Shown here piece after piece: positions 8,547 to 18,477 of a DNA stretch of 64,000 nt. Every line of letters starts with the position of its first letter. Position 1 is the first letter of the stretch. The notes beneath the pieces were generated by a model, which saw only the letters and a list, made by a program, of their open reading frames with translations, did not search any database and had not been told where the DNA came from. The position numbers and the translations under genes were made by a program. This DNA is from Corynebacterium sp. MSK008 (lineage in GTDB: Bacteria; Actinomycetota; Actinomycetes; Mycobacteriales; Mycobacteriaceae), in the NCBI RefSeq assembly GCF_030232585.1, contig NZ_JASPJX010000002.1, positions 218,640-282,639 of the forward strand. Reading direction: 5' to 3'.

Positions 8547-11375
8547 ATGACTGAGGCGACCCCGCACCGCTATACGGCCGAGCTGGCCAACACCATCGAG
8601 CAGAAGTGGCAGGCGTACTGGCGCGACAACCAGACGTTTTACGCCCCGAACCCGGTCGGCGACCTTGCTACCGGCGAGCCGCTCCCGGACGACAAACTCA
8701 ACGTCCAGGACATGTTCCCCTACCCCTCGGGCGCGGGGCTGCATGTGGGCCACCCGCTGAGCTACATCGCCACGGACGTGTTCGCGCGCTACAACCGCAT
8801 GCTGGGCAAGAACGTGCTGCACACGCTGGGTTATGACGCGTTCGGCCTCCCCGCGGAGCAGTACGCCATCCAGACCGGCACGCACCCGCGCGTGACCACG
8901 GAGGCGAACATTGCCAACATGCGCCGCCAACTGGCCATGCTGGGCCTGGGTCATGACCCGCGCCGCTCCGTGGCCACCACTGACCCGGAGTTTTACCGCT
9001 GGACGCAGTGGATCTTCCTGCAGATTTACAACGCCTGGTTCGACGAGGACCTGCAGAAGGCCCGCCCGATCGAGGACTTGGTCAAGGACCTCATGTCCGG
9101 CGCCCGCACCACGAAGGACGGCCGCAACTTCCGCGACCTGACCACGGCGGAAAAGCACAAGGCTATCGACGAGTTCCGCCTCGTCTACCTCTCCGACTCC
9201 ATGGTCAACTGGTGCCCGGGCCTGGGCACGGTGCTGGCCAACGAGGAGGTCACCGCCGACGGCCGCTCGGAGCGCGGCAACTACCCCGTCTTCCGCAAGC
9301 GTCTGCGCCAGTGGATGATGCGCATCACCGACTACTCGGACCGCCTGCTCGACGACCTCGACCTGCTCGAATGGCCCGAAAAGGTCAAGAGCATGCAACG
9401 CAACTGGATCGGCCGTTCCCGCGGCGCGGACGTGCACTTCGCCTCCCCCGCCGGCGACATCACGGTCTTCACCACCCGCCCGGACACGCTCTTCGGCGCG
9501 TCCTATGTGGTGTTGGCGCCGGAGCATGAGCTTGTCGACGAGCTGGTCACCGCCTCCTACCCCTCCGACGTGGATAGCCGCTGGACCGGCGGCGCCGCCA
9601 CCCCGCGCGAGGCGGTGGATAACTACCTGCGCTCGATTGCCGCGAAGTCCGACGTGGAGCGCCAGGAAAACAAGGAAAAGACCGGCGTGTTCCTCGGCTC
9701 CTACGCCGTGAACCCGGTCAGCGGCGAGGAGGTGCCGATCTTCATCGCCGACTACGTGCTTACCGGCTACGGCACCGGCGCGATCATGGCGGTGCCGGCG
9801 CACGACGAGCGCGACTACGAGTTCGCCTCCGTCTTCGGCCTGCCCATCACCCCGGTTCTGGACGGTGATGTTACTGAGGCGGCGTTCACCGGCGACGCGG
9901 AGCACATCAACTCCGCGAACGAGGACGGTCTGGATTTGAACGGCCTGGGCAAGGGTGAGGCTATTGAGCGGGCGATCCTTTGGCTCGTCGATAGGCAGAG
10001 GGGCTCCGAGAAGATCCAGTACAAACTGCGCGACTGGTTGTTCGCGCGCCAGCGTTACTGGGGCGAGCCGTTCCCGATCGTGTACGACGAGAACGGTCAG
10101 GCGCACGGGCTGCCCGAGGACATGCTGCCGGTGGAGCTGCCGGAGGTGGAGGACTACAACCCCGTCGCCTTCGACCCCGACGACGCCGACTCCGAACCCG
10201 CCCCGCCGCTGGCCAAGGCCACCGACTGGGTCGAGGTCGAGCTGGACCTGGGCCACGGCAAGCAGAAGTACTGGCGCGACACCAACGTGATGCCGCAGTG
10301 GGCCGGTTCCTCCTGGTACCAGCTGCGCTACATCGACCCGACCAACGCCGACGCGCTGGTGGACATTGAGAACGAGCGCTACTGGACGGGCCCGCGCCCC
10401 GACGAGCACGGCGAAAACGACCCGGGCGGCGTGGACCTCTACGTCGGCGGCGTCGAGCACGCGGTGCTGCACCTGCTGTACGCCCGCTTCTGGCACAAGG
10501 TGCTGTTTGACCTGGGTTTTGTCACCTCCCAGGAACCGTACCGCCGCCTGTTCAACCAGGGCTACATCCAGGCCTACGCCTACACGGATTCGCGCGGCGT
10601 GTACGTCCCGGCCGCCGAGGTGGAGGAAAAGGACGGCAAGTTCTTCTACAACGGCGCCGAAGTCAACCGCGAGTACGGCAAGATGGGCAAGTCCCTGAAG
10701 AACTCCGTCGCGCCGGACGACGTCGTGGAGGAGTACGGTGCCGACACCCTGCGCGTCTACGAAATGTCCATGGGGCCGCTGGACACCTCCCGCCCGTGGG
10801 CGACCAAGGACGTCGTCGGCGCGCACCGCTTCCTGCAGCGCCTGTGGCGCCTGGTGGTGGACGAGGCCACCGGTGAAGCCACGGTCGTGGACACTGAGCT
10901 TTCGGACGAGGACTCTAAGTACCTGCACCGCACCATCGCCGGCGTGCGCGACGACTACGAGCACCTGCGCGACAACACCGTCGCCGCCAAGCTCATCGAG
11001 TACGTCAACTACCTGACCAAGACCTACCCGAACGGCGCGCCCCGCGCCGCCGTCGAGCCGCTGGTGCAGATGGTCTCGCCCTTGGCGCCGCACATCGCCG
11101 AGGAGCTGTGGTCTGTGTTGGGCCACTCCGAGACCATCACGTTCGAGCCGTTCCCGGAGTTCGAGGAGCAATGGCTTGTCGACGACACCGTGGAAGTGCC
11201 CGTCCAAATCAACGGCAAGGTCAAGGCGCGCATCGACGTCGCCGCCGACGCCTCCAAGGACGACCTCGAGGCCGCGGCACTTGCCGACGAGCGCGTGGCC
11301 GACCTGGTCGCCGGCAAGAACGTGGTGAAGGTCATCGCCATCCCGGGCCGCATGGTCAACCTGGTGGTCAAGTAG
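8547..11375 (+). CDS. leuS: Leucyl-tRNA synthetase
   Basis: 942-residue class Ia synthetase charging tRNA-Leu in the cytosol. The HIGH-type signature is HVGH at residues 66-69 within [16 protein letters not shown]. The CP1 editing domain is visible ([19 protein letters not shown] and the [15 protein letters not shown] segment). KMGKS at residues 712-716 stands for KMSKS, and an anticodon-binding and C-terminal domain ends in [19 protein letters not shown]. Length agrees with actinobacterial LeuRS. At 9987-9996 the gene uses GTC GAT AGG C, with a rare AGG arginine codon, as part of the over-represented GTCGATARGC motif. No neighbouring gene is co-transcribed. Confidence 0.98.
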   Translation: MTEATPHRYTAELANTIEQKWQAYWRDNQTFYAPNPVGDLATGEPLPDDKLNVQDMFPYPSGAGLHVGHPLSYIATDVFARYNRMLGKNVLHTLGYDAFGLPAEQYAIQTGTHPRVTTEANIANMRRQLAMLGLGHDPRRSVATTDPEFYRWTQWIFLQIYNAWFDEDLQKARPIEDLVKDLMSGARTTKDGRNFRDLTTAEKHKAIDEFRLVYLSDSMVNWCPGLGTVLANEEVTADGRSERGNYPVFRKRLRQWMMRITDYSDRLLDDLDLLEWPEKVKSMQRNWIGRSRGADVHFASPAGDITVFTTRPDTLFGASYVVLAPEHELVDELVTASYPSDVDSRWTGGAATPREAVDNYLRSIAAKSDVERQENKEKTGVFLGSYAVNPVSGEEVPIFIADYVLTGYGTGAIMAVPAHDERDYEFASVFGLPITPVLDGDVTEAAFTGDAEHINSANEDGLDLNGLGKGEAIERAILWLVDRQRGSEKIQYKLRDWLFARQRYWGEPFPIVYDENGQAHGLPEDMLPVELPEVEDYNPVAFDPDDADSEPAPPLAKATDWVEVELDLGHGKQKYWRDTNVMPQWAGSSWYQLRYIDPTNADALVDIENERYWTGPRPDEHGENDPGGVDLYVGGVEHAVLHLLYARFWHKVLFDLGFVTSQEPYRRLFNQGYIQAYAYTDSRGVYVPAAEVEEKDGKFFYNGAEVNREYGKMGKSLKNSVAPDDVVEEYGADTLRVYEMSMGPLDTSRPWATKDVVGAHRFLQRLWRLVVDEATGEATVVDTELSDEDSKYLHRTIAGVRDDYEHLRDNTVAAKLIEYVNYLTKTYPNGAPRAAVEPLVQMVSPLAPHIAEELWSVLGHSETITFEPFPEFEEQWLVDDTVEVPVQINGKVKARIDVAADASKDDLEAAALADERVADLVAGKNVVKVIAIPGRMVNLVVK

Positions 11376-11397
11376 GGGGTTCGCGTCGGGTGCCTGC

Positions 11398-11423
11398 GGG
11401 GCGGGGCCGCCCGGCCCCGCCCC
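11398..11423 (+). terminator. GC-only hairpin after leuS, possible terminator
   Basis: A perfect 12-bp stem of G and C with a two-base centre begins 22 bases after the leuS stop. No T-tract follows, so intrinsic termination is only possible, not clear. Confidence 0.4.
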
Positions 11424-11439
11424 GGCCCAGGCCCGCCCC

Positions 11440-11562
11440 AATTTATTCACCCGCCGGGGCCTCCTCGGTGAACAAATCCCTTTTTGAGCGGTTGATTTGT
11501 TCATTTTCCCCAGGTCGCTACTCCCACGAGGGGGATCTATTCATCGCGTGGTGAATGAATTT
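11440..11562. repeat. Intergenic repeat family 1, copy A
   Basis: 123 bases bounded by AATTTATTCAC and GTGAATGAATTT. Inside are an opposing GTGAACAAAT, a third copy GATTTGTTCATT, and the core CCCCAGGTCGC. The arms can pair as two hairpins with the third half-site and core between them. Copies B and C are at 14965-15092 and 59523-59642. Confidence 0.75.
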
Positions 11563-11612
11563 GCCTGGGCGGCGAAAATCGGGCGGGCCGGGGCCTGCCC
11601 CGCGCCACTCAT

Positions 11613-11692
11613 CCCGACACATCGCGGCTGAATCTGTCAGGCGGCCCCCAAACCCCCAGGTCGGCGCAAACGGCTGTCGTAATGTGTCAGGA
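11613..11692 (-). repeat. Intergenic repeat family 2, copy D
   Basis: Eighty bases that match 59431-59510 in reverse complement. Shared elements are two TGTCAG half-sites, GGCGGCCCCC, and a CCCCCAGGTCGG core that resembles the core of family 1. It lies 50 bases after family 1 copy A. Together they fill most of the 415-base gap between leuS and the next gene. Confidence 0.7.
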
Positions 11693-11790
11693 CCCCGGCC
11701 GTCCGGACCCCGCCCGCTGCCCGGGTCTGTGACTGGTGTGGCTGATAAAATCCCGAGTGAACAAAACCGACGATCACGAAGGATGAGTGC

Positions 11791-12786
11791 ATGTCCACCC
11801 CTTATAACGGCGGCGGGTACGAGCCGTACCCGGAGCACCCCGAAGGCAGCCACCCGGAGAACGGCGGCTACCCGGCCTACAACACCCAGAACACCGAGCA
11901 CACCTACGACGCCTTCGAGGTAAACAGCGCGGCGTCGATGGCTGGCGCCTCCGCGCTGCGCTTCCACGGCCAGCAGCTCACCGACAACGCCCCCGGTGAC
12001 GGCGCTTCGCCGCACCCGATCAACGATCCGGCGTCGAACGGCTGGTTCCACGTGAAGGGCAACGGCAAGCTCGATGTCATGGAGGCGCTGAGCTGGGGCG
12101 GCAAGGCTCTGTTCGCCAACGCCAAGCTGTGGATCCCGCTGGGCGTGGCCTACACGGTGCTCGCGGTACTGGGCCAGTTTTTGCCGGGCGCGGGGTCGAT
12201 GATCGGCTCGATCGGCATGCTGCTGCTCGCCCCGTGGATGGTTGGCGTGGCGTTGCAGCAGACGCTGGTGAGGCAGTTCACGTACAACGAGGCGAAGGCG
12301 CCGGCGTACGGCAAGACGCTGGGCGTGACGGCGCTGCTCGGCGTGGTGGCCATGATTTTCTCTATGATCCTGATCATGGTGCTCGCGTTCGGCGCGCTGA
12401 CCTCCATCGATCCGACCACGCTGCCGGATAACCCGGAAAACCTCAGCCCGGGGGAGATGTGGAATTTGCTGCGTCCGGTTCTGGGCGCGCTGGCTGTCAC
12501 CGGCGTGATTGGACTGCTGGTGCTGCCGTTTTTCTCGTTCCAGACGTGGTACGCGGCGGATAATAACGGCTCGTTCGGCCATGCTATTTCCGCCGGTTTC
12601 AAGGCTGGTGCGTCGAATTACCTGAAGATTTTGGGCTTCGTGGTGCTCGCCGGGTTGATCAACCTCGTTGGTGGGGCGCTGTTTTTCGTCGGCCTAATTG
12701 TGACCCTGCCCGGCACGATGCTCGCCGCGGCGCACGCGTACCGCCAGATTTCCGGCGGTCCGGTGCCCAAGGAAGCTACAGCTTAA
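11791..12786 (+). CDS. Multi-pass membrane protein with disordered N-terminus
   Basis: 331 residues. The first 80 are polar and rich in Pro, Gly, Tyr and Asn. A soluble helix follows (LDVMEALSWGGKALFANAKLW), then about five hydrophobic segments, ending in a basic tail after the last helix (GTMLAAAHAYRQISGG). The layout resembles DUF4013 or glycerophosphodiester-phosphodiesterase membrane-domain proteins found in corynebacteria, but I see no catalytic motif. The ATG follows GAAGGATGAGTGC. Its stop overlaps the convergent oxidoreductase gene by 11 bases. Function unknown. Confidence 0.75.
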   Translation: MSTPYNGGGYEPYPEHPEGSHPENGGYPAYNTQNTEHTYDAFEVNSAASMAGASALRFHGQQLTDNAPGDGASPHPINDPASNGWFHVKGNGKLDVMEALSWGGKALFANAKLWIPLGVAYTVLAVLGQFLPGAGSMIGSIGMLLLAPWMVGVALQQTLVRQFTYNEAKAPAYGKTLGVTALLGVVAMIFSMILIMVLAFGALTSIDPTTLPDNPENLSPGEMWNLLRPVLGALAVTGVIGLLVLPFFSFQTWYAADNNGSFGHAISAGFKAGASNYLKILGFVVLAGLINLVGGALFFVGLIVTLPGTMLAAAHAYRQISGGPVPKEATA

Positions 12787-13714
12787 CGACGGTGCGTCCG
12801 CTCCACCCACCATCGAGCAGCGCACGCCCAACTTCCGCCACGCCATCCAATCCGACTTCCTCGGTGCGGATGGCGTTGGTGTCTACGGACTCGTCGAGGA
12901 GCGACCACGCTTCGTCGCGAAGCTTGTTCGGCGCGTCGACGGAGTTGATTCCCACCAGTTGCACCCCGCGCAGGATGAACGGCAGGACGCTGGCGGGCAG
13001 GTCGTTGCCGGCGGCCATGCCGCAGGCGGTGGCCACGCCGCCCCACTGCAGCTGCGACAGCGCGTTGGCCAAAACGGTCGAGCCGACGGTGTCCACCACG
13101 CCCGCCAGGCGTGCCTTCTGCAGCGGCTTGCCGGCCTCGGCGAACTCGGCGCGGTCCACAACCTCGGCGGCGCCGAGTTCCTTCAGCCAGGCGCCATGCT
13201 TATCGACGCGCCCCGTCAACGCCCACACCTCATAGCCGCGGGCGGCCAAAAGCTGCACGGCAATGGAGCCGACGCCGCCGGTGGCGCCGGTGACGAGCAC
13301 GGGGCCGTCGATAGGCGAAAGTGCGGCCCGCTCCAGGCCTGCGACCGAAAGTGCGGCGGTGTATCCCGCGGTGCCGATCGCGGCCGCATCCTCCGCGGTG
13401 AAGCGCTCCGGCACGCGGGTGATGTCTTTAGCGTCGATGCGCATTTGCGGGGTGTAGCCGCCGTGGCGGCGCTCGCCGATGCCGCGGCCGTTGACGGTGA
13501 CGAGCGTGCCGTCCTCGAGGGTGCCCACCGCGTCGATGCCCGGCACCGTCGGCAGTTCGCGCAGGATGCCGCGGTTGCCCGAAAGCGCCATCGCGTCCTT
13601 GTAGTTCACCGAGGAGTGGCTCACGTTGATCAGGGTGTCGCCCTCGCCCGCGAATGCCGCCTGCGTTTCTACGATCTCCGGTCCATTTTCAGTGACAATC
13701 AAGCTGCGGTTCAT
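12776..13714 (-). CDS. YhdH/AcuI-family NADPH-dependent oxidoreductase
   Basis: 312-residue zinc-independent medium-chain reductase related to acrylyl-CoA reductase AcuI/YhdH. Visible are the N-terminal SHSSVNYKDAMALSGN block, PGIDAVGTL, GTAGYTAALSV, and the nucleotide loop VTGATGGVGSIAVQLLAARGYEV. No cysteine cluster for structural zinc is present, as expected for this branch. Start taken at the second ATG (13714), which begins the conserved region; 13726 is possible. Cytosolic; substrates are probably small enoyl compounds or quinones. Convergent with the membrane protein gene. Confidence 0.85.
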   Translation of the reverse strand: MNRSLIVTENGPEIVETQAAFAGEGDTLINVSHSSVNYKDAMALSGNRGILRELPTVPGIDAVGTLEDGTLVTVNGRGIGERRHGGYTPQMRIDAKDITRVPERFTAEDAAAIGTAGYTAALSVAGLERAALSPIDGPVLVTGATGGVGSIAVQLLAARGYEVWALTGRVDKHGAWLKELGAAEVVDRAEFAEAGKPLQKARLAGVVDTVGSTVLANALSQLQWGGVATACGMAAGNDLPASVLPFILRGVQLVGINSVDAPNKLRDEAWSLLDESVDTNAIRTEEVGLDGVAEVGRALLDGGWSGRTVVKL

Positions 13715-13740
13715 GGTCGCCAGCATAGGCCGACACTACG

Positions 13741-14256
13741 GTGGGGCGGGTGAAATCAACGAGCAAAGCCAACACCACCGCCGCCCACCTCGCGGCGGTG
13801 GTCGTGACTGCCCTGGTCGTGCTCGCCTTCACGGTGGGCAAGGCGTTCGTGTCCATCCCGGGGCTGTGGTCGGCGGAGGCGCACCAGCTCAGCCAGGTGC
13901 GCCTGAACCCGCTGGAAACCTTCGAGTACGCGCGCGTGTGGTGGGGGCCGTGGCTGAACCTGTTCGGCAACATCGCGCTGTTCGCCCCGGTCGGCTTCAT
14001 CGCCAACCGGGGTTCGGTGGCGCGCGCGGTGCTGGTCGGGCTGGTGTGCAGCCTGGGCATCGAGGTCGCGCAGTACCTCTTTTCCTGGGGCTACAGCGAT
14101 ACTGACGACGTGCTCTGCAACGTCGCCGGTGCTTGGATCGGTGCGGGGGTGGCCGCGGGGACGTCGAGAAGCAATCGCGCAACGGTGCTGTGGTGCATCG
14201 CCGCGGCGGGCGCGGTCGTGCTCATCGTGTGGGCGGCGCTAGGGTTGAGCGCATGA
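13741..14256 (+). CDS. VanZ-family membrane protein
   Basis: 171 residues with about five hydrophobic helices. It has the VanZ-like NLFGNIALFAPVGFI and SLGIEVAQYLFSWGYSDTDDVLCNVAGAWIG motifs, the latter containing the acidic DTDDVL signature. VanZ-like proteins are implicated in teicoplanin tolerance in some species, but in actinobacteria the role is unproven. Its TGA overlaps the ATG of the next gene (ATGA), so the three genes 13741-14929 form a translationally coupled operon of small membrane proteins. Confidence 0.85.
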   Translation: MGRVKSTSKANTTAAHLAAVVVTALVVLAFTVGKAFVSIPGLWSAEAHQLSQVRLNPLETFEYARVWWGPWLNLFGNIALFAPVGFIANRGSVARAVLVGLVCSLGIEVAQYLFSWGYSDTDDVLCNVAGAWIGAGVAAGTSRSNRATVLWCIAAAGAVVLIVWAALGLSA

Positions 14257-14618
14257 GCGAGCGCGGATGGTTTACCAGGCGGGTCTTCCCCACCGGCGGG
14301 GAGCCGGACCCGCGCTTCACGCTGGCCAACGAGCGCACCTTCCTCGCCTGGACCCGCACCGCGCTGGCGTTTCTCGCCGGCGGGATCGCTCTCGAGGCGT
14401 TCGAGCTGCCTGGCATCGAACCCGGCGTGCGCAAGATCGCGGCGGCTGCGGTCATCGTGATCGCCATGGCCATCTCCGCAGGTGCGGCGGTGCGCTGGGT
14501 GCGCATCGAGCGGGCCTTGCGTCACGACGAGCCCCTGCCCGCCCCCGCCATCATCCCCGTTCTGTGCGTGGTGGTGTTTGTCGCGGCGGTGGTTGTCGCG
14601 GTGAGCCTGCTCGCATGA
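14253..14618 (+). CDS. YidH/DUF202-family inner membrane protein
   Basis: 121 residues. The DUF202 signature ANERTFLAWTRTALAFLAGGIALEAFELP is followed by two further hydrophobic helices. Three membrane spans are predicted. The start overlaps the preceding stop, and its own TGA overlaps the next ATG. YidH-type proteins have no assigned biochemical function; the pairing of two DUF202 genes in tandem is common. Confidence 0.85.
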   Translation: MSERGWFTRRVFPTGGEPDPRFTLANERTFLAWTRTALAFLAGGIALEAFELPGIEPGVRKIAAAAVIVIAMAISAGAAVRWVRIERALRHDEPLPAPAIIPVLCVVVFVAAVVVAVSLLA

Positions 14619-14929
14619 TCGCCGTCGCCGACCCCGGCCTGCAGCCGGAACGCACCGCCATGAGCTGGACGCGCACCGCGCTGGCCATGCTCGTCTGCGC
14701 GGCCACACTGCTGCGGTGGGCCGGTGCCTACCCGGCGCTGATCGTGGTGGCGTCGGTGGCGCTGGCGGCGGGCGCGCTGGTGATCGTGGCGCTGAACCGG
14801 CGAGCGTACCGCTTCGAAGCCTCCGCGCTTGCTAACGAGCGCAGCGCCCCCAACGCCGCCGCCGTGTTTCTGCTGACCGCGATGATGCTCGGCACCGGCG
14901 GGCTGGGGCTGTACCTGGTGGTGGTGTGA
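14615..14929 (+). CDS. Second DUF202-family small membrane protein
   Basis: 104 residues. It starts at the ATG overlapping the preceding TGA. PGLQPERTAMSWTRTALAMLVCAATLLRWAG is the DUF202-type motif, followed by two more membrane helices. Together with the gene before it, it probably forms a heteromeric membrane pair. Function unknown. A family 1 repeat begins 36 bases after the stop. Confidence 0.8.
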   Translation: MIAVADPGLQPERTAMSWTRTALAMLVCAATLLRWAGAYPALIVVASVALAAGALVIVALNRRAYRFEASALANERSAPNAAAVFLLTAMMLGTGGLGLYLVVV

Positions 14930-14964
14930 GCGGCTCGCTTCCGCCGCCCCGCCGCTGCCCCGCT

Positions 14965-15092
14965 CGGAATTTGTTCACTGCCCACCGGCCTGCGGGTGAA
15001 CTAGTTTCCCTGGGAGGGGTGATTTGTTCACTTTCCCCAGGTCACGGAGACCGGTGTCGGGGATTAGTTCATGTGCTAGTGAACAAATTCCG
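14965..15092. repeat. Intergenic repeat family 1, copy B
   Basis: Bounded by perfect 14-bp inverted ends, CGGAATTTGTTCAC and GTGAACAAATTCCG. Inside are GTGAACTAG, GATTTGTTCACT, CCCCAGGTCAC and GATTAGTTCAT. It fills the gap between two convergent genes. Confidence 0.8.
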
Positions 15093-15110
15093 CATGGGAG
15101 CCGGGGACGG

Positions 15111-16397
15111 CTAGCCGTTCCGGAAGCGCTTTGCGTCCCGGTAGATCTCCAGGTGCTTGAGCATCATCGTGCGGCCCTGGTCGGAGAGGCCGGAGTGGCC
15201 GGGGGAGATTTCCTCCACGACGCAGAAGGCGTAGAGCCAGGGGATGAGGAAGTCAAAAGGTTCGGGTGGTGTGGCACCCCCTTCGCCAACGAACCACTCG
15301 ACAGTCGCTTCCCAAAAATCCCGTCCCACCAGCGCTTCGAACAGGCGGCGGGAGTGGTCGGCGAAGAAAGCGGAGCGGGAACCGCCAGCCAGGTACTTCT
15401 CGCCCGCCTTCGTGGGGGTGATGACGCCCTTGCGCTTTTTCAAAAACCCGGACTCGACAAGCACGTCCGAGACATCTTCGGGGTTTGGCAGCTCGGTGAT
15501 CTCGACGATCTCGCGCGCGGCTTCGGGTGGCAGGACTCCCCTTTCCAACGTGACGCCGTCGGCGAACAGCTCCACCAGCTGCGCGACCACACCGGTGAGG
15601 GTCATCTGGGGTAGATCGTCGAAGGAGCTCGGCACCTCCACCCCGTCCAGCCCACCGAGCATGTCGCCGAAGAACTCGGTCACGGCGTTGATCATGGTGG
15701 GGTTGCGCTCCGGATGCGGGTCCATGTCGATGATCTGGAGCAGGTCCGGGCGGGACTGGAGGAAGTCGTCGAAGTGCTGGGCCAGGCCGGGTCCTTCGCT
15801 GCCTTCGTCGGCGGCTGCGACCTCGTCGAAGAACATTTCTTCGGCGACATTGCCGATGCGGGTGGCCACGGACACCGGGTCGGCTTGCGTCATGCGGTCG
15901 AGCATGCGCTCCGGCGGCATGACGGGCAGGTAGGAAAACATCAGGGTGATGGTCTCCAAGTCCGGCTCGATGCCCGCGGCCAACAGGCGCGCCTGGTGGC
16001 GGAAGGTGGTCATCAGCTCTGGCCCCGAGCAGGCTTCGACGACGTCGGGCCCGGCTGCGTCGATAAGCATGGGCGTAGGTCCCTCGATGTTGGAGGGGCC
16101 TAACACCTCGACGTGGATGTTCCAGTTGGCGGCGGGGTCGTAGACGTAGGTCATGGGCCGCATCTCGGCGACCGTGAGCTCGTCTTCCTGGTGCTCGCCG
16201 GGGCCGGGCGCGGCAGTAAAGACGGAGCGCTGCGCGCCCTCTTGGCTGACGTAGAGGTGGGTGGCGGCGCCGGTGAAACCGAGGGAGGCGTCGATGATCT
16301 GCGACAACTCGCCCAGCGTCATGGTCTCCTCGACGTTGACGCAGCGGGAAATTTCGGGCGAGGTGCCCTCCACGATCATGAGCACTGAAACGGTCAT
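15111..16397 (-). CDS. pRiA4b ORF-3-like domain protein
   Basis: 428 residues starting at the ATG at 16397; an upstream in-frame ATG lacks homologous sequence. The N-terminal 110 residues (ISRCVNVEETMTLGELSQIIDASLGF, TYVYDPAANWNIHVEV) match the plasmid pRiA4b ORF-3-like fold, which accompanies mobile elements in some genomes but is also a common chromosomal domain in corynebacteria. The remaining 300 residues are helical and acidic, with a possible winged-helix segment near VLVESGFLKKRKGVITPTKAGEKYL. Soluble, no signal peptide. Biochemical role unknown. Confidence 0.7.
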   Translation of the reverse strand: MTVSVLMIVEGTSPEISRCVNVEETMTLGELSQIIDASLGFTGAATHLYVSQEGAQRSVFTAAPGPGEHQEDELTVAEMRPMTYVYDPAANWNIHVEVLGPSNIEGPTPMLIDAAGPDVVEACSGPELMTTFRHQARLLAAGIEPDLETITLMFSYLPVMPPERMLDRMTQADPVSVATRIGNVAEEMFFDEVAAADEGSEGPGLAQHFDDFLQSRPDLLQIIDMDPHPERNPTMINAVTEFFGDMLGGLDGVEVPSSFDDLPQMTLTGVVAQLVELFADGVTLERGVLPPEAAREIVEITELPNPEDVSDVLVESGFLKKRKGVITPTKAGEKYLAGGSRSAFFADHSRRLFEALVGRDFWEATVEWFVGEGGATPPEPFDFLIPWLYAFCVVEEISPGHSGLSDQGRTMMLKHLEIYRDAKRFRNG

Positions 16398-16414
16398 ACC
16401 GGCAACCTTACGGC

Positions 16415-17839
16415 CTAAACCACGAACAGGAAGGCGCACACGACGGCAGTCAGCGCGCCCGCGGTCAGCGGCACGGCGGTGCGGCGGACCACGTCGATCG
16501 GGTTGACCTTTAGCGCACCCGCGACGATGAGCACTGCGGCGTTGACCGGGGAGGCCTGGCGCATGGTGTTGGAGGCGGCCCAGATGGAGGTGAGCATCTG
16601 CGGGGCGGACACGGCGGAGTCGGCGGCGATGCCGGGCACCATCTCGGAGAACGCGAAGTAGGGCGCCACACCGGAGCCGGTGAGCAGCGCCATCGTGGCG
16701 GTGGCCAGCACGAACACCAGCACCATCAGCACGGCGGCGCCGGAGGAGGCCTGCGCCAGGTTGGTCAGAGCCTCGATCACGCCCATCTGGGTGATGCCCT
16801 CCACCAGGATGGCGGCGGCGACGATGAGGGAGACCACGCCGGCGGCTCCCTCGCCGAGGCCCTTGAAGAACTCCTGGAGGGAGTCGGCGGCGTAGTTGAC
16901 GTCGCGCAGCCGGATGGCCTCGATGATCATGGTGACCATCAGGGACACCACGGTCACGGGCAGGATGCCGGCCTCGAAGGAGACTACGCCGAGGCGGTTC
17001 AGCGCGGCGGAGACGATGATCAAAAGCAGCGGCAGAAGCGGCAGGACGGCGTAGAAGCCGGGCAGGCCTTCGGCGCGCTCCACGGCTTCGCGGATGCGGC
17101 GGTCGGACTCGCTGTCCTTGGCGGCTTCGAGCTCGGCCTCCGACGCGCCCGCGCCGGACTTGACCAGGTCTTTCTTATCGCAGCGGTGCTGCCACCACAT
17201 GTGGGTAAACGCGATGACCACCAGGGCGGGGATGGTGGCTTTGGCCACGTTGCCGAAGGTGAACTCGGTCACCGTCATGCCGGTCAGTTCCGCGGCCTGG
17301 ATCAGGCCCGCTTCCAGCGGCGACGGGGCGATGGTGGAGGCGGTGGCGACGATCGCGCCGACGGTCAGCGGCGTCAGCCCCGCGGCGATCAGCGCGGGCA
17401 TCAGCGTGGCAACGAGCAGCAGCGACAACGCACTGGCAGAGGGCACGACGAAAGACAAAAGCGTGGCGACGGTAAACCCGATGGGCACGAGCCAGTAGGA
17501 GCCTTGGAAGCGGCGCAGCGGGCTGGACAGCGCCACCACCGTTTTCGCGTCGGCGCCGATGTGGCGCATGTAGCCGACGAAACCGAAAAGCACCATGATC
17601 GCCATGCCGGTGCCGGCGAAGCGGGACTTGAACAGGGACTCGATGATCAGCAGCTCGTCGTAGAACGCGTTGCCGGAGGACTCGATGTCCGCGGTGGAGT
17701 GGTCTATGCGCCCGGTAGCTGCGGCGATCATCAGCAGCAGCACGCCGACGGCGAAAATGGAGGAGGCCGCGTGGACCTTTTTGGCAATGAAGTAGCCGAC
17801 GGCAATGACGGCGAGAATGGCAAAGAAAATGTAAAGCAC
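16415..17839 (-). CDS. DcuC-family C4-dicarboxylate transporter-like protein
   Basis: 474 residues with about 12-13 hydrophobic segments and a charged cytoplasmic loop near residues 225-260 (CDKKDLVKSG, SDRRIREAVERAE). The repeated helical hairpins with SFVVPSASALSLLL and ATMALLTGSGVAPYFAF are typical of the DcuC/YfcC ion-transporter superfamily. It probably moves C4-dicarboxylates such as succinate. The GTG at 17839 is preferred because the first helix begins there; an ATG 21 bases upstream is the alternative. It stands alone, 17 bases from the next - strand gene. Confidence 0.8.
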   Translation of the reverse strand: MLYIFFAILAVIAVGYFIAKKVHAASSIFAVGVLLLMIAAATGRIDHSTADIESSGNAFYDELLIIESLFKSRFAGTGMAIMVLFGFVGYMRHIGADAKTVVALSSPLRRFQGSYWLVPIGFTVATLLSFVVPSASALSLLLVATLMPALIAAGLTPLTVGAIVATASTIAPSPLEAGLIQAAELTGMTVTEFTFGNVAKATIPALVVIAFTHMWWQHRCDKKDLVKSGAGASEAELEAAKDSESDRRIREAVERAEGLPGFYAVLPLLPLLLIIVSAALNRLGVVSFEAGILPVTVVSLMVTMIIEAIRLRDVNYAADSLQEFFKGLGEGAAGVVSLIVAAAILVEGITQMGVIEALTNLAQASSGAAVLMVLVFVLATATMALLTGSGVAPYFAFSEMVPGIAADSAVSAPQMLTSIWAASNTMRQASPVNAAVLIVAGALKVNPIDVVRRTAVPLTAGALTAVVCAFLFVV

Positions 17840-17924
17840 GCAGCGATTATGCAGCGTCAAGCCGCACCCCGCAGGATGAATGCGCGGGGTGTGGCAAATC
17901 TCTCGGCGTTACCCGCCGTCAGAA

Positions 17925-18467
17925 CTACGCCGGCTGGCCGCCCAGGATGAGTACGTGGGCGATTTCGTCGGAGCGGTTTTTCAGCCCCAGGGTGCGGTGG
18001 CCGGCGTCCAGCATGCCGGCGGAGCGCGGCGGCACCGGAGTGTTGTTCACGGTGATGTCGCCGTCGGGGGCGACCACGGCGTACTCGAACTCCTCGTAGA
18101 CCGTGACCGCCAGCTCAGTCTCCGGCGCGATGGTCAGCTGGGCTGCCACGCAGGGCTCGTCGGTTTCCACGGCGCCGGTGCGGCCGAACATGCGCCCGGA
18201 GAAGACGAAGGCCTCGCCCGCGGATTCGGTGGTTACGCTGCGCAGGCCAAACGCGTCCGGTTGGGCGCGCTGGATCTTGTCGGGGACCGCTTCAGCGTCG
18301 ATTAGCACCTGCACCTGCGCGCGCTCGAGCACGCCGCCGAGGCGTGCGGAGCCGTCGTGCCGCCAGGCGAAAGATTTGCAGCCCGCGGGAGTGTCGTCGG
18401 GTCCGCCGAGGCCCCTGAGGAATGCGACCCCGCGCCAGGGGCCAGCGTTCAGCTCAATGAATGACAT
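17925..18467 (-). CDS. Pirin-like cupin protein
   Basis: 180 residues, all-beta. The N-terminal half contains an AGCKSFAWRHDGSARLGGVLERAQVQVLIDAE segment. The C-terminal half has YEEFEYAVVAPDGDITVNNTPVPPRSAGML and ends in HVLILGGQPA, the characteristic last strand of the pirin C-terminal cupin. The usual N-terminal iron-binding His cluster of pirins is not evident, so it may be a pirin C-terminal-type protein without redox metal. Cytosolic, role unknown. It ends the block before the ChrA-like regulator. Confidence 0.6.
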   Translation of the reverse strand: MSFIELNAGPWRGVAFLRGLGGPDDTPAGCKSFAWRHDGSARLGGVLERAQVQVLIDAEAVPDKIQRAQPDAFGLRSVTTESAGEAFVFSGRMFGRTGAVETDEPCVAAQLTIAPETELAVTVYEEFEYAVVAPDGDITVNNTPVPPRSAGMLDAGHRTLGLKNRSDEIAHVLILGGQPA

Positions 18468-18477
18468 GGCGGCCAGC

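Noticed and set aside
8532..11504. 990-residue open frame antisense to leuS
   Set aside because: It mirrors leuS codon bias in a GC-rich genome, has a low-complexity His/Val/Arg composition and no family features; leuS on the other strand is certain.
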